Shown here one piece after another: positions 17,154-24,736 of a DNA stretch of 64,000 nucleotides. Each line of letters opens with the position of its first letter. Position 1 is the first letter of the stretch. This DNA comes from Mycobacterium paraense (GTDB lineage: Bacteria; Actinomycetota; Actinomycetes; Mycobacteriales; Mycobacteriaceae), in NCBI RefSeq assembly GCF_002101815.1, contig NZ_LQPM01000010.1, positions 124,001 through 188,000 of the forward strand, read 5' to 3'. Below the pieces are notes generated by a model. It was given only the letters and a program-made list of their open reading frames with translations. It did no database searches and was not told the origin of the DNA. The position numbers and the translations under genes were made by a program.

Positions 17154-17603
17154 GTGACGACCGAAACCGACCCCGCGGCCGACGAAGCCGAGATTCGACG
17201 GCTCATCGACGAGCTGGCCGGCGCCCTTCGGGCCCACGATCTCGATGCGGTCATGTCGATCTACGCGTCCGACGTGGTGTCCTTCGACATCGAACCACCG
17301 CTCCGGCATGTTGGTGGGCAGGCAAAACGGAAGAACTGGGAACGCGTGTTCGCGGCATACGAGTGCCCCCTTGAGTACGAGGTTCGCGAGCTGGCCGTCA
17401 CCGTGGGCGAGGGCGTGGCGTTCGCCCACAGCCTCAATCGGCTCAGCGGCACGCTGCGCACCGGTGTGGCCACCAACGGTTTCTGGGTGCGGGCGACGAT
17501 GTGCCTTCGCAAGCTCGGCGGCCGCTGGGTCATTACGCACGACCAGGTGTCGGTTCCCCTGGATTTGGCGACCGGCGCAGCGCTGGTGAATCTGGAGCCC
17601 TGA
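17154..17603 (+). CDS. SnoaL-like / ketosteroid isomerase-fold protein
   Basis: This is an NTF2-like protein (149 aa) from GTG 17154. The cone fold is indicated by IRRLIDELAGALRAHDLDAV, IYASDVVSFDIEPPL, VAFAHSLNRLSG and LRKLGGRWVITHDQVSVPLD, a typical SnoaL/SgcJ-EcaC arrangement. Members are isomerases, cyclases or binding proteins; the substrate here cannot be read. It is transcribed away from the WWDP-repeat gene, leaving 87 bases for divergent promoters, and an alpha/beta hydrolase gene follows 107 bases downstream. Confidence 0.85.
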   Translation: MTTETDPAADEAEIRRLIDELAGALRAHDLDAVMSIYASDVVSFDIEPPLRHVGGQAKRKNWERVFAAYECPLEYEVRELAVTVGEGVAFAHSLNRLSGTLRTGVATNGFWVRATMCLRKLGGRWVITHDQVSVPLDLATGAALVNLEP

Positions 17604-17710
17604 CCAGGCATTGGCAGTCCATGGCAGTGTCCGGGGTGGCCCTGGCAGCGGCCGCTGAGCTTCGATTCGGGTGGGGTCGGCACCAAACGCTGTAGGGAGG
17701 AATGACCGTC

Positions 17711-18556
17711 ATGGCACAGCTCGCGCTCCGGCAGGCCACGATCGAATACCAGGAATTCGGACCGAAGGATTCACCGCACGCGCCGGTGCTGTTCGTCCAC
17801 GGGATCCTGGTGGACGGTCGACTGTGGCGCGAGGTCGCCGAAGGCCTGGCGCGGCGCGGTTTCCGCTGCATCGTGCCGACCCTGCCGTTGGGCTCGCACA
17901 CCATCCCCGTCCGCGACGCCGGCGTGCTGTCCCTGCCCGGGGTCGCCGAGCTGGTCAACGACGTGATCGTCGCCCTCGGCCTTTCCGGCGTGACGCTGGT
18001 CGGTAGCGACACGGGCGGTGGGCTGTGCCAACTGGTCGTCGACGCCCACCCGGACCGGATCGGCCGGCTGCTCCTCACCAACTGCGACGCCTTCGACAAG
18101 TGCCCGCCCTTCCCGTTCGACGTCGCATTCGGCCTGCTTCGGGGCCCCACCTCGATCAAGGCGCTGATTCGACTCCTGCGGTCGCGCACGCTGCGCCACT
18201 CGCCGCTGGGCTTCGGCCTGCTCATCAAGCGGCCCGACCCGGACCTCACCTCCGCCTGGCTGCAGCCCTGCCTCACCGACTCACGCATCTGCCGCGACCT
18301 GGCGGCACTGCTGCGTCAGGTGGCTACCTTCGATCTCACCGATGTCGCCACCCGGCTGCCCCGTTTCACCAAGCCGGTCACGCTGGTGTGGGGCCAAGAA
18401 GACCGCTGCTTCACCCCGGGCCTGGGCCGGCGACTGGCCGCGTTGTTCAGCAACGCGCAGCTGATCGAAGTGCCCGACGCGAGAACCTTTGTCTCCCTGG
18501 ATCGGCCGCACGCGGTGGTCGACGCGATCGCCGCGTTGAACGCGGTGACGGCGTAG
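17711..18556 (+). CDS. Alpha/beta hydrolase with Asp nucleophile
   Basis: This alpha/beta hydrolase (281 aa) has, in its nucleophile elbow, VGSDTGGG with Asp (residue 100) instead of Ser, as in haloalkane dehalogenases and epoxide hydrolases. FVHGILVDGRLW forms the oxyanion region; VWGQEDRCFTPG carries the second acidic residue and RPHAVVDAI near the end a His candidate. GGGAGG lies only 1 nt before the ATG at 17702 but 10 nt before the ATG at 17711, so 17711 is the better start. The substrate is unknown; an epoxide or halogenated compound is possible. Confidence 0.85.
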   Translation: MAQLALRQATIEYQEFGPKDSPHAPVLFVHGILVDGRLWREVAEGLARRGFRCIVPTLPLGSHTIPVRDAGVLSLPGVAELVNDVIVALGLSGVTLVGSDTGGGLCQLVVDAHPDRIGRLLLTNCDAFDKCPPFPFDVAFGLLRGPTSIKALIRLLRSRTLRHSPLGFGLLIKRPDPDLTSAWLQPCLTDSRICRDLAALLRQVATFDLTDVATRLPRFTKPVTLVWGQEDRCFTPGLGRRLAALFSNAQLIEVPDARTFVSLDRPHAVVDAIAALNAVTA

Positions 18557-18568
18557 TCGGAGGAATGC

Positions 18569-18799
18569 TCAACGGCTGACCCGGAAACGTTTGAGCCGCG
18601 CCGTCGTTCCGGAGACCAATTCGATTCGGCTCCTGGGCAATTGCAGGTGCGCCGCAAGCAACCGGGTGACGGCCTCGTTGGCCTTGCCGTCGACCGCGCG
18701 CTCCCGGACGTAGATCGTCAGCTCGCCGTCGGGACCGACCTCGACAAGGGGCCCCTTGCGGCTGCCGGGCTTGACCTTGACGACGACGGAGTCGGTCAT
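18569..18799 (-). CDS. DUF167 (YggU-like) protein
   Basis: This is a small conserved protein (76 aa) of the DUF167/YggU family, cytosolic and of unknown function. MTDSVVVKVKPGSRKGPLVE opens the protein. The family hallmark VRERAVDGKANEAVTRLLA lies in the middle and LPRSRIELVSGTTARLKRF follows, as in Mth637/YggU structures. The start ATG 18799 is chosen because the upstream extension to 18871 has no family match. It converges on the hydrolase gene, 12 bases apart. Confidence 0.88.
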   Translation of the reverse strand: MTDSVVVKVKPGSRKGPLVEVGPDGELTIYVRERAVDGKANEAVTRLLAAHLQLPRSRIELVSGTTARLKRFRVSR

Positions 18800-18882
18800 G
18801 CCGCGTAAGGCTACCGATGACTTTCGGGCGCGCCACGAGTCAGACCTTTCGGAGCAAGACATTGACCGCAAAGGTGGATCCC

Positions 18883-19581
18883 ATGCCCTCGGATAAAACT
18901 GCCCTACCCCCCATCGTCGACCACTCGACGTGGCGCGCGGCGCTCGACGAACTGCGCAAGCGCGAGAAGGCCGTGACCCGCGAACTTGACGCGGTCGCGG
19001 CCCAGCGCCGGCGCCTGCCGATGGTCGAGTTGCCCGACTACACTCTGATCGGCCCCGACGGCCCCATCCGTCTGGTGGATGTGTTCGCCGGCCGTGCGCA
19101 GCTCATCGTCTACCACCACATGTGGTCGGACGGCGCCGAATGGCAGTGCGGCGGGTGCACCGGCTTCACGTCGCAATTCACCCGACTGGAGTTCCTCGAC
19201 AACTACGACGCCCGGTTCGTCATCGTCACCAACGGACCGATCGAGGAGGCACTCGCCTACAAGCGCAAGGTCGGCAACCGCATGGAGTGGTACTCCGCGT
19301 CGGAGAGCACGTTCGGCGCCGACATGGACGCGCCTCCCGGCGGGGGCTTCGGGGTCAATGTGTTCCTGCGTGACGGCGACACCGTGTATCGCACGTGGCA
19401 CACGAACGGGCGGGGCACCGAGCAACTCAGCCATTCGTTCGGGCTGATCGACATCCTGCCGTGGGGCCGGCAGGAGGAATGGCTCGATTCCCCCGAAGGC
19501 TGGCCCTCCCGCCCGACATACTCGGGCTGGCTCGACTCCCCCGACATCGCCCGAGCCTACGGACCCAGGGACAACTCATGA
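18883..19581 (+). CDS. DUF899 thioredoxin-like protein
   Basis: This is a predicted dithiol-disulfide oxidoreductase-like protein of the DUF899 family (232 aa from ATG 18883, with AAGGTGG upstream). An N-terminal helical part (WRAALDELRKREKAVTRELD) is followed by a thioredoxin-like fold: LIVYHHMWSDGAEWQCGGC with Cys89 and Cys92, then FVIVTNGPIEEALAYKRKVG and a DILPWGRQEEW tail. The redox partner is unknown. Its TGA overlaps the ATG of the next gene (ATGA), so they form a coupled pair. A longer start at 18817 is less likely. Confidence 0.88.
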   Translation: MPSDKTALPPIVDHSTWRAALDELRKREKAVTRELDAVAAQRRRLPMVELPDYTLIGPDGPIRLVDVFAGRAQLIVYHHMWSDGAEWQCGGCTGFTSQFTRLEFLDNYDARFVIVTNGPIEEALAYKRKVGNRMEWYSASESTFGADMDAPPGGGFGVNVFLRDGDTVYRTWHTNGRGTEQLSHSFGLIDILPWGRQEEWLDSPEGWPSRPTYSGWLDSPDIARAYGPRDNS

Positions 19582-20054
19582 CCGCCACCGCCGAACGCTA
19601 CGTCGCCACCCGCACGATGGCCGCGACGCCGACGCAGATCTTCGCCGTCCTCGCGGACCCGTCTCACCACTGCAACACCGAACCCACCGACTGGGTCCGC
19701 GACGCGGTGGACGTCGCACCGATCACCGGCGCCGGACAGATGTTCGCGATGAACATGTTTCTGGACCGGGCCGGCGGTGACTACGTCGTCCACAACCTGG
19801 TGAACGTGTTCGAGAAGGACCGCGTGATCGGCTGGATGCCCGGCCAGCTCGACGAGGCGGGCAAGCACCGCCCCGGCGGGTGGTTCTGGCGCTACGACCT
19901 CGCCCCGAACGGGGACCGCACCGACGTCACCCTCACCTATGACTGGAGCGGCACGCCGCAGGATTTCCGCGACCAGGTGGGCACGATGCCCATCTTCGGT
20001 CCGGACTACCTGGAGCAATCGCTGGCGGCCCTCGAGCGGTCGATTGTGCACTGA
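19578..20054 (+). CDS. SRPBCC / START-like domain protein
   Basis: This is a polyketide cyclase/dehydrase-like SRPBCC protein (158 aa) with a hydrophobic ligand-binding cavity. MTATAERYVATRTMAATPTQ leads into the fold; FAVLADPSHHCNTEPTDWV, GAGQMFAMNMFLD, VIGWMPGQLDEAG and VTLTYDWSGTP are characteristic. It overlaps the DUF899 gene by ATGA, so translation is coupled. The role is unknown; binding or modifying a lipid or aromatic ligand is likely. An AT-rich intergenic stretch with a hairpin (about 20144-20174) follows. Confidence 0.88.
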   Translation: MTATAERYVATRTMAATPTQIFAVLADPSHHCNTEPTDWVRDAVDVAPITGAGQMFAMNMFLDRAGGDYVVHNLVNVFEKDRVIGWMPGQLDEAGKHRPGGWFWRYDLAPNGDRTDVTLTYDWSGTPQDFRDQVGTMPIFGPDYLEQSLAALERSIVH

Positions 20055-20249
20055 TCCTCCGCTTTCACGGCGCGAATGATTCTGGCGCGTCACATATTCG
20101 GTCGTCGAAAAACACGAGCGTACATCAGACTTGCATTCCAAATTATTCGCCCGAAGCATTCCTCCGGTCGAATAGCAGCATTCGTCGTAATCAGCGTGCG
20201 ATCCGGGTTTAGTTTGGTAAATCTCGATGACCAACCCGGAAGGCAATCA

Positions 20250-21335
20250 ATGAATTGGTTGGCGGCGTGGTGGCGACAGCCCGACCACTTCGACTGGCTG
20301 ACCGGCTACCTGCAAGCCCACGGTCTGAGCGCCAACACCCGCCGGGTCCTGGCGGGGGTTTCTGCGTCGCTGGCGCTGTGGCCGGTCAACGTGCTGTGGG
20401 GTCAGACCCCGTTTTATCCGCGTGTGGCGCTGACCGTCTCCACGCTCGCCGGCCTGGTCGGGCTGGGCATGGCGTTGGTGTGGTTGTCCCGGTGGCCCAC
20501 GCGGCGCCAATCGATCGTGTTCGCGATGACCGGCAGCGCGAGCGTGGCCGCCGGCTGCCTCTGGCAGACCGAGCCGATCGTCGCGCTGATGGCGTGCTCG
20601 GCTTTAGCCGTTCCGGGTGGCTACGTCGCGTTTTTTCACACCGGCCGGTATATGGCTTTGAACTTTTGCCTGGCCGGTGCGGTGGGCGCCTTCGAAGTGG
20701 TGCGCCTCGTCTTCGCCGGCGATGCGACACTGGCCTTCACCGGTTACTTTCTCGTGCTCGAACTCAACGTGATCGTGCCATTCGCCATCCAAATCGTCGT
20801 GCGGGCGCTGGGCGTCGATTTATTGCGCGCCGATCGCGACCCGCTGACCGGCCTGTTGAATCGGCGGGCCTGCGACCGCGCCGTCATCGGGCGGATTCTC
20901 GCCGGCAGCGACCACATGTATCTGGCCGTGGCCATGGTCGACCTTGACCGCTTCAAGGCGGTCAACGACAGCCAAGGGCACGCCGCCGGCGACAAGGCGC
21001 TTGTCGCGGCGGCCCGGGCGCTCACGGCCGCCTGCCTGGACACCTCGGTCATCGGTCGCGTCGGCGGGGAGGAATTTCTGATCGCCGACGTCGTCGCGGC
21101 AGAACCGCCGCACGGGTGGGGTCATCGGCTCTGTCGCGCCGTGGCGGCGATCCCCGCCCCGGTGACGGCCAGCGTGGGAACCGCGACCCTGCCGTTGCGC
21201 AGCGTGGGCTGCGACGACGCCGAGCGTGCGTTCCGTCAGCTGGTCGCCGAGGCCGACACCGCCATGTACGAAGCCAAGCGATGCGGCGGAAACCGGGCGC
21301 GGCACCACTGCGCCGCGGTGGCCCCGACGTCCTGA
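20250..21335 (+). CDS. Membrane diguanylate cyclase (GGDEF), GGEEF form
   Basis: This is a predicted diguanylate cyclase making c-di-GMP from GTP (361 aa from ATG 20250, GGAAGG upstream). The N-terminal about 190 residues contain about six hydrophobic segments (ASLALWPVNVLWG, LAGLVGLGMALVWL, IVALMACSALAVPGG, FLVLELNVIVPFAIQIV and others) acting as a sensor/anchor. The GGDEF domain begins DPLTGLLNRRACD, has DLDRFKAVNDSQGH and the active-site loop GGEEF at 272-276; no RxxD inhibitory site is seen five residues upstream. It is architecturally a twin of the gene at 35768. The signal sensed is unknown. Confidence 0.92.
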   Translation: MNWLAAWWRQPDHFDWLTGYLQAHGLSANTRRVLAGVSASLALWPVNVLWGQTPFYPRVALTVSTLAGLVGLGMALVWLSRWPTRRQSIVFAMTGSASVAAGCLWQTEPIVALMACSALAVPGGYVAFFHTGRYMALNFCLAGAVGAFEVVRLVFAGDATLAFTGYFLVLELNVIVPFAIQIVVRALGVDLLRADRDPLTGLLNRRACDRAVIGRILAGSDHMYLAVAMVDLDRFKAVNDSQGHAAGDKALVAAARALTAACLDTSVIGRVGGEEFLIADVVAAEPPHGWGHRLCRAVAAIPAPVTASVGTATLPLRSVGCDDAERAFRQLVAEADTAMYEAKRCGGNRARHHCAAVAPTS

Positions 21336-21356
21336 CGGGTACCGCCGTTCGCGGAG

Positions 21357-22652
21357 CTACGCCGGAACGAGCCGCCGCCGCCGGGCACGGAGCGCGTTCT
21401 GCTTCCCCGCGCCGACGATCTCCTTGAGCGTGGCGAACAGCCGGTCGGGCCTGTCGCGCAGCGTGCGCGCCGCGGCCCGGAACACGAGTCGATTCGTGAA
21501 CAACTGCGAGGGACGGACGTCATGGTTGAGCACACCGAGAAGCATCTGTTTCGGTGCGGGCTCGGCGGCGACCTCCTTCATCAGGCGCGTTCTGAACGGT
21601 GTCGTGGCGCCCGGCATGCCGAAATCGTTTGCAAACCAATGCATCTCATAGGCATCGTCGTCGCGCCACTGCCACCAGCGCCGCATGGCCTCGTCGGGAC
21701 TGGTGTCGCCCAGCCCCTCCTCGATCGAGCGGGCCAGCCGGCGCGCCTGGCGGAACGCGTCGCCGATCCCCTGCCCCGGGGACGGATCCTTGAAGTGGCC
21801 GGCGTCGCCGACGAGCACCCATCCGGGGCCGGCGGCCTCGCGGAAGTAGCCGTGCCAGTTCGTCAGCACCCGAATGGGGCCGACGCGTCGACCGCCTCCG
21901 ACCACCTCCGCAAGTTCGGGCCAGGCCCGCAGGCCGGCAGTGAAGTTGGCGTCTCGGTTGGCGTGGAACTCGGCTTGTTTCGCCATATCGATCGCGATCG
22001 CGGCCATGTAGAGGTCACCGTCGGTGGGCCCGGCGAGGAAGCCCAGATCGCCCCGGCGGCCGAGCCGTGCGTGTCCCTCGCGGTCGCGCACGCCCTCGAA
22101 ATACGCCCAGGCAAACATCTTTCCGGGAGCCGCGACGTGATATTCGCGGGCACCGGCCAGCGCCGCGATCGTCGAATGGCGCCCGTCGGCGCCGACCACC
22201 AACCGTCCATGGATGGGGCCGCCGGCCGTCTCGACACCGGTCACGCGCCCGTCCTCGGTGATGAGGTTTGTCACGCGCAAGCCGGTGCGAACGTCGGCGC
22301 CGGCCGCGGCCGCCGCGTCGACCAGCAAGGCGTCCAGCGTCACACGCCGAATGCACACGCCGCGCGGGGTCGTGATCGTGGGATCGACCGTGGCCTCGAT
22401 TCGCACCGCATCGTCGATCACCATCGTCATGCGATCGAGCGAGACCGCGCCGGCGGCCATCACCGCGTCCAGCACGCCCAGTTCCTCGAGCACCTGCACG
22501 CCCGAAGGCTGAATGATGTGGGTCGACGGGGTGTCCGACGGAAAGTGCGCACGGTCGACCAGGCAGACGCTCAAACCCCTGCGCGCGAGCATCGTGGCCA
22601 GCGGTGAACCGGCGCACCGCGCACCCACAACGACGACGTCGAATACCTTCAT
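21357..22652 (-). CDS. FAD-dependent oxidoreductase (geranylgeranyl reductase-like)
   Basis: This is a flavoprotein (431 aa) of the PHBH/geranylgeranyl-reductase fold. The dinucleotide-binding start is VFDVVVVGARCAGSPLA; VVGADGRHSTIAALAG and VLVGDAGHFKDPSPGQGIGD are the second and third FAD motifs. WQWRDDDAYEMHW and the basic C-terminal tail follow. The substrate is unclear: family members hydroxylate aromatics, halogenate or reduce prenyl chains. It is divergent from another FAD monooxygenase at 22897 across a 244-base spacer with an AT-rich palindromic element. The two could be co-regulated. Confidence 0.85.
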   Translation of the reverse strand: MKVFDVVVVGARCAGSPLATMLARRGLSVCLVDRAHFPSDTPSTHIIQPSGVQVLEELGVLDAVMAAGAVSLDRMTMVIDDAVRIEATVDPTITTPRGVCIRRVTLDALLVDAAAAAGADVRTGLRVTNLITEDGRVTGVETAGGPIHGRLVVGADGRHSTIAALAGAREYHVAAPGKMFAWAYFEGVRDREGHARLGRRGDLGFLAGPTDGDLYMAAIAIDMAKQAEFHANRDANFTAGLRAWPELAEVVGGGRRVGPIRVLTNWHGYFREAAGPGWVLVGDAGHFKDPSPGQGIGDAFRQARRLARSIEEGLGDTSPDEAMRRWWQWRDDDAYEMHWFANDFGMPGATTPFRTRLMKEVAAEPAPKQMLLGVLNHDVRPSQLFTNRLVFRAAARTLRDRPDRLFATLKEIVGAGKQNALRARRRRLVPA

Positions 22653-22699
22653 TCCGCTCCCGCAATCGCTCGACCAGCCTGAATCCGACCCTACCCGAA

Positions 22700-22726
22700 T
22701 ACTAAGGAAATAGTAAGAGGCTCTTA
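22700..22726. promoter_or_regulatory. AT-rich double palindrome between divergent flavoprotein genes
   Basis: A perfect 13-nt inverted repeat, TAAGAGGCTCTTA (22714-22726), overlaps a second, TACTA-N6-TAGTA (22700-22715). It lies 48-74 bases upstream of the start at 22652, in an AT-rich patch unlike the flanks. This is a plausible operator for a dimeric repressor, not identified in the window. Confidence 0.5.
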
Positions 22727-22896
22727 GATAAAGTTTAGATTATGGGCGGCCGCGCGCACACCACGCGGTGGGATACGCGCCCCGCCTGCGGCGAAACCAA
22801 TTCGTCCGCAAGCTGTTTCGGCTCGCCGAGCGTCGTTGTTGACGATGCCGCTTCGCAGCGGGCGAGATCGCCACCCCCGGCGAGTAGGGTCAGCGC

Positions 22897-24102
22897 ATGA
22901 CCGTTCTGCGGACCCAGGTCTGTGTCGCCGGCGGCGGTCCCGCCGGACTCGTTCACGCTCTGCTGCTCGCCCGCGCCGGCGTCCAAGTCGTCGTGTGTGA
23001 GAAGCACAACGACTTCCTGCGCGATTTCCGCGGCGACACCGTGCATCCCACCACCCTGCGGATCATGGACGAGCTCGGGTTCATCGACGAGTTCCTGCGC
23101 CTGCCCCACACCAAGATCACGCGTGTCGCCTTCGACACCGACGGCTCGCTTCGGACCTTCGGCAACTTCAGCGTGCTGAAGCGGCTGGGCTTTCCGCAGC
23201 CCTACATCGCGCTGATGCCGCAGTGGGACTTCCTGGACTTCCTGGCCGAAAAGGCAAGCGCCTACCCGGAATTCACGCTGATCCGCAACGCCGAGGTCAA
23301 AGACCTGATCTTCGACGGCGAGCGAGTCGCCGGGGTGCGCACGCCCGACCTCGAGGTGCGCGCGGAGCTGGTGGTCGGCGCCGACGGACGCAAGTCCGCC
23401 GTGCGGGACGCCGCGGGCATGACCATCGCCGCCGCGCACTCACCGATGGACGTCCTGTGGTTCCGGCTGAAATGGCGTCCCGGCGACCCCCAAGAGCTGT
23501 TCGGGGTGATCCGCAGGGGACTGCTGATGGCCATGATCTACCGGGGCGACTACTGGCAGGTCGCCCACCTCATGCCCAAGGGAACCGACCCGCGCGAGGG
23601 TTCGCTGGATGCGTTCAAAGAGCGCCTGGTCTCCGCGCGGCCGCAGCTGCGCGAGCACGTCAACGACCTGCATTCGTGGGATGACACCAGCCACCTCGAC
23701 GTGCGGGTGGACCGGCTCGAAAAGTGGTGGCGCACAGGGCTGCTGTGCATCGGCGACGCCGCCCACGCCATGTCGCCGGCCGGCGGGGTCGGCATCAACC
23801 TCGCGGTCGCCGATGCGGTCGCCGCGGCGAATATTCTGTCCGGACCCCTCCGCGAAAACCGGCTGACCGATGCCGACCTCGCCAAGGTCCAGAAACGCCG
23901 CGAGCTGCCCACCCGAATCATCCAGGCCGGTCAGGTCTTCATCCAGAACCGGGCGGTCGAACCCAATCTGACCGGGGACCTGTCCCCCATCCCCGTTCCC
24001 AAGTTCGTCGGTCGCGGCCCCCTGCAGTTCATCCCGCCGATCATCGTCGGGCGCGGCTTCCGCCCGGAGCATGTGCGCACCCCGGACGTACACGCCGGCT
24101 AG
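22897..24102 (+). CDS. FAD-dependent monooxygenase (PHBH family)
   Basis: This is a class A flavoprotein monooxygenase-like enzyme (401 aa). FAD motifs are GGGPAG (residues 12-17), VVGADGRKSAVRDAAG and CIGDAAHAMSPAGGVGINLA. RGDTVHPTTLRIMDELG is a hallmark of the UbiH/PHBH group. The substrate is unknown, probably an aromatic or polycyclic compound. The last four bases overlap, tail to tail, the SnoaL-like gene on the other strand. Divergent from the flavoprotein at 21357. Confidence 0.9.
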   Translation: MTVLRTQVCVAGGGPAGLVHALLLARAGVQVVVCEKHNDFLRDFRGDTVHPTTLRIMDELGFIDEFLRLPHTKITRVAFDTDGSLRTFGNFSVLKRLGFPQPYIALMPQWDFLDFLAEKASAYPEFTLIRNAEVKDLIFDGERVAGVRTPDLEVRAELVVGADGRKSAVRDAAGMTIAAAHSPMDVLWFRLKWRPGDPQELFGVIRRGLLMAMIYRGDYWQVAHLMPKGTDPREGSLDAFKERLVSARPQLREHVNDLHSWDDTSHLDVRVDRLEKWWRTGLLCIGDAAHAMSPAGGVGINLAVADAVAAANILSGPLRENRLTDADLAKVQKRRELPTRIIQAGQVFIQNRAVEPNLTGDLSPIPVPKFVGRGPLQFIPPIIVGRGFRPEHVRTPDVHAG

Positions 24103-24548
24103 GAGTCGCCGGCCAGCGGATCGAACATGTGCGCCGGGTCGATACCGAGTTGCCGCGCAACGTGGCTGGTGTCCCAATACTCGCGCCAGTGCGTGATCGC
24201 ACCGTCGCGGACCTCGAAAATCGCTGTGACGAAGAACTTCACGGTGATGCCGTTCATGGCGTTCACGTCGATTCGTTCGACTACGACGGTGTCACCGGTG
24301 GACACGATCGTGCGAATTTCGCTGCCCTCGATCATGCCGGTGGAGAGGCTCGCGTGCTTCTCGAGCTCGGCGCGGGCCGCGTCGCGTCCGACCACCACCG
24401 GTGACAGGGGGACGTGCAGCTGCCAGGCAAAGTCGTCCGCCATCAACGCGGTCATCGCGTCGATGTTCATGTGCTCGCCGTACGCCGCGTGGATGAAGTC
24501 GAGAACGATCTGCTCGGTTTCGCTTCGGTCGGCAATGTCGTGTGACAT
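24099..24548 (-). CDS. SnoaL-like / limonene epoxide hydrolase-fold protein
   Basis: This is an NTF2-like protein (149 aa), with IVLDFIHAAYGEHMNIDAMT, MADDFAWQLHVPLSP, TVVVERIDVNAMNGITVKFF and FEVRDGAITHWREYWDTSH. The VxVxRxD / FxxxxGxIxxWRDYWD pattern is that of limonene-1,2-epoxide hydrolase relatives, though a catalytic Asp-Arg-Asp set is only suggested. It is a monocistron convergent with the FAD monooxygenase. A palindrome 31-52 bases upstream of the ATG may be its operator. The substrate is unknown. Confidence 0.85.
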   Translation of the reverse strand: MSHDIADRSETEQIVLDFIHAAYGEHMNIDAMTALMADDFAWQLHVPLSPVVVGRDAARAELEKHASLSTGMIEGSEIRTIVSTGDTVVVERIDVNAMNGITVKFFVTAIFEVRDGAITHWREYWDTSHVARQLGIDPAHMFDPLAGDS

Positions 24549-24578
24549 GTCGTTCTCCCGGTCGCACTCGCCCGATGC

Positions 24579-24600
24579 TTAAATAAATCGCTTGATTTAA
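24579..24600. promoter_or_regulatory. AT-rich palindromic operator candidate
   Basis: AAATC-GCTT-GATTT (24585-24598) is a perfect inverted repeat nested within outer TTAAAT (24579-24584) and ATTTAA (24595-24600). It lies 31-52 bases upstream of the SnoaL-like start at 24548 and could overlap its promoter. The half-site AAATCAAGCGATTT style recalls TetR-family operators. No regulator gene is adjacent. Confidence 0.55.
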
Positions 24601-24736
24601 TGCTTGGCAGTCGACACTATCCGCCGCGCGGGGCCCGGTAAAGACCCTCGCTTCCCGCCTTTGAGCCGCGGTGCGCAGGTGGAGCGGTCCAGGACAGATT
24701 TCGCCGCCGCGCGGCGCATCGTCAGGCCTGGGGTCG

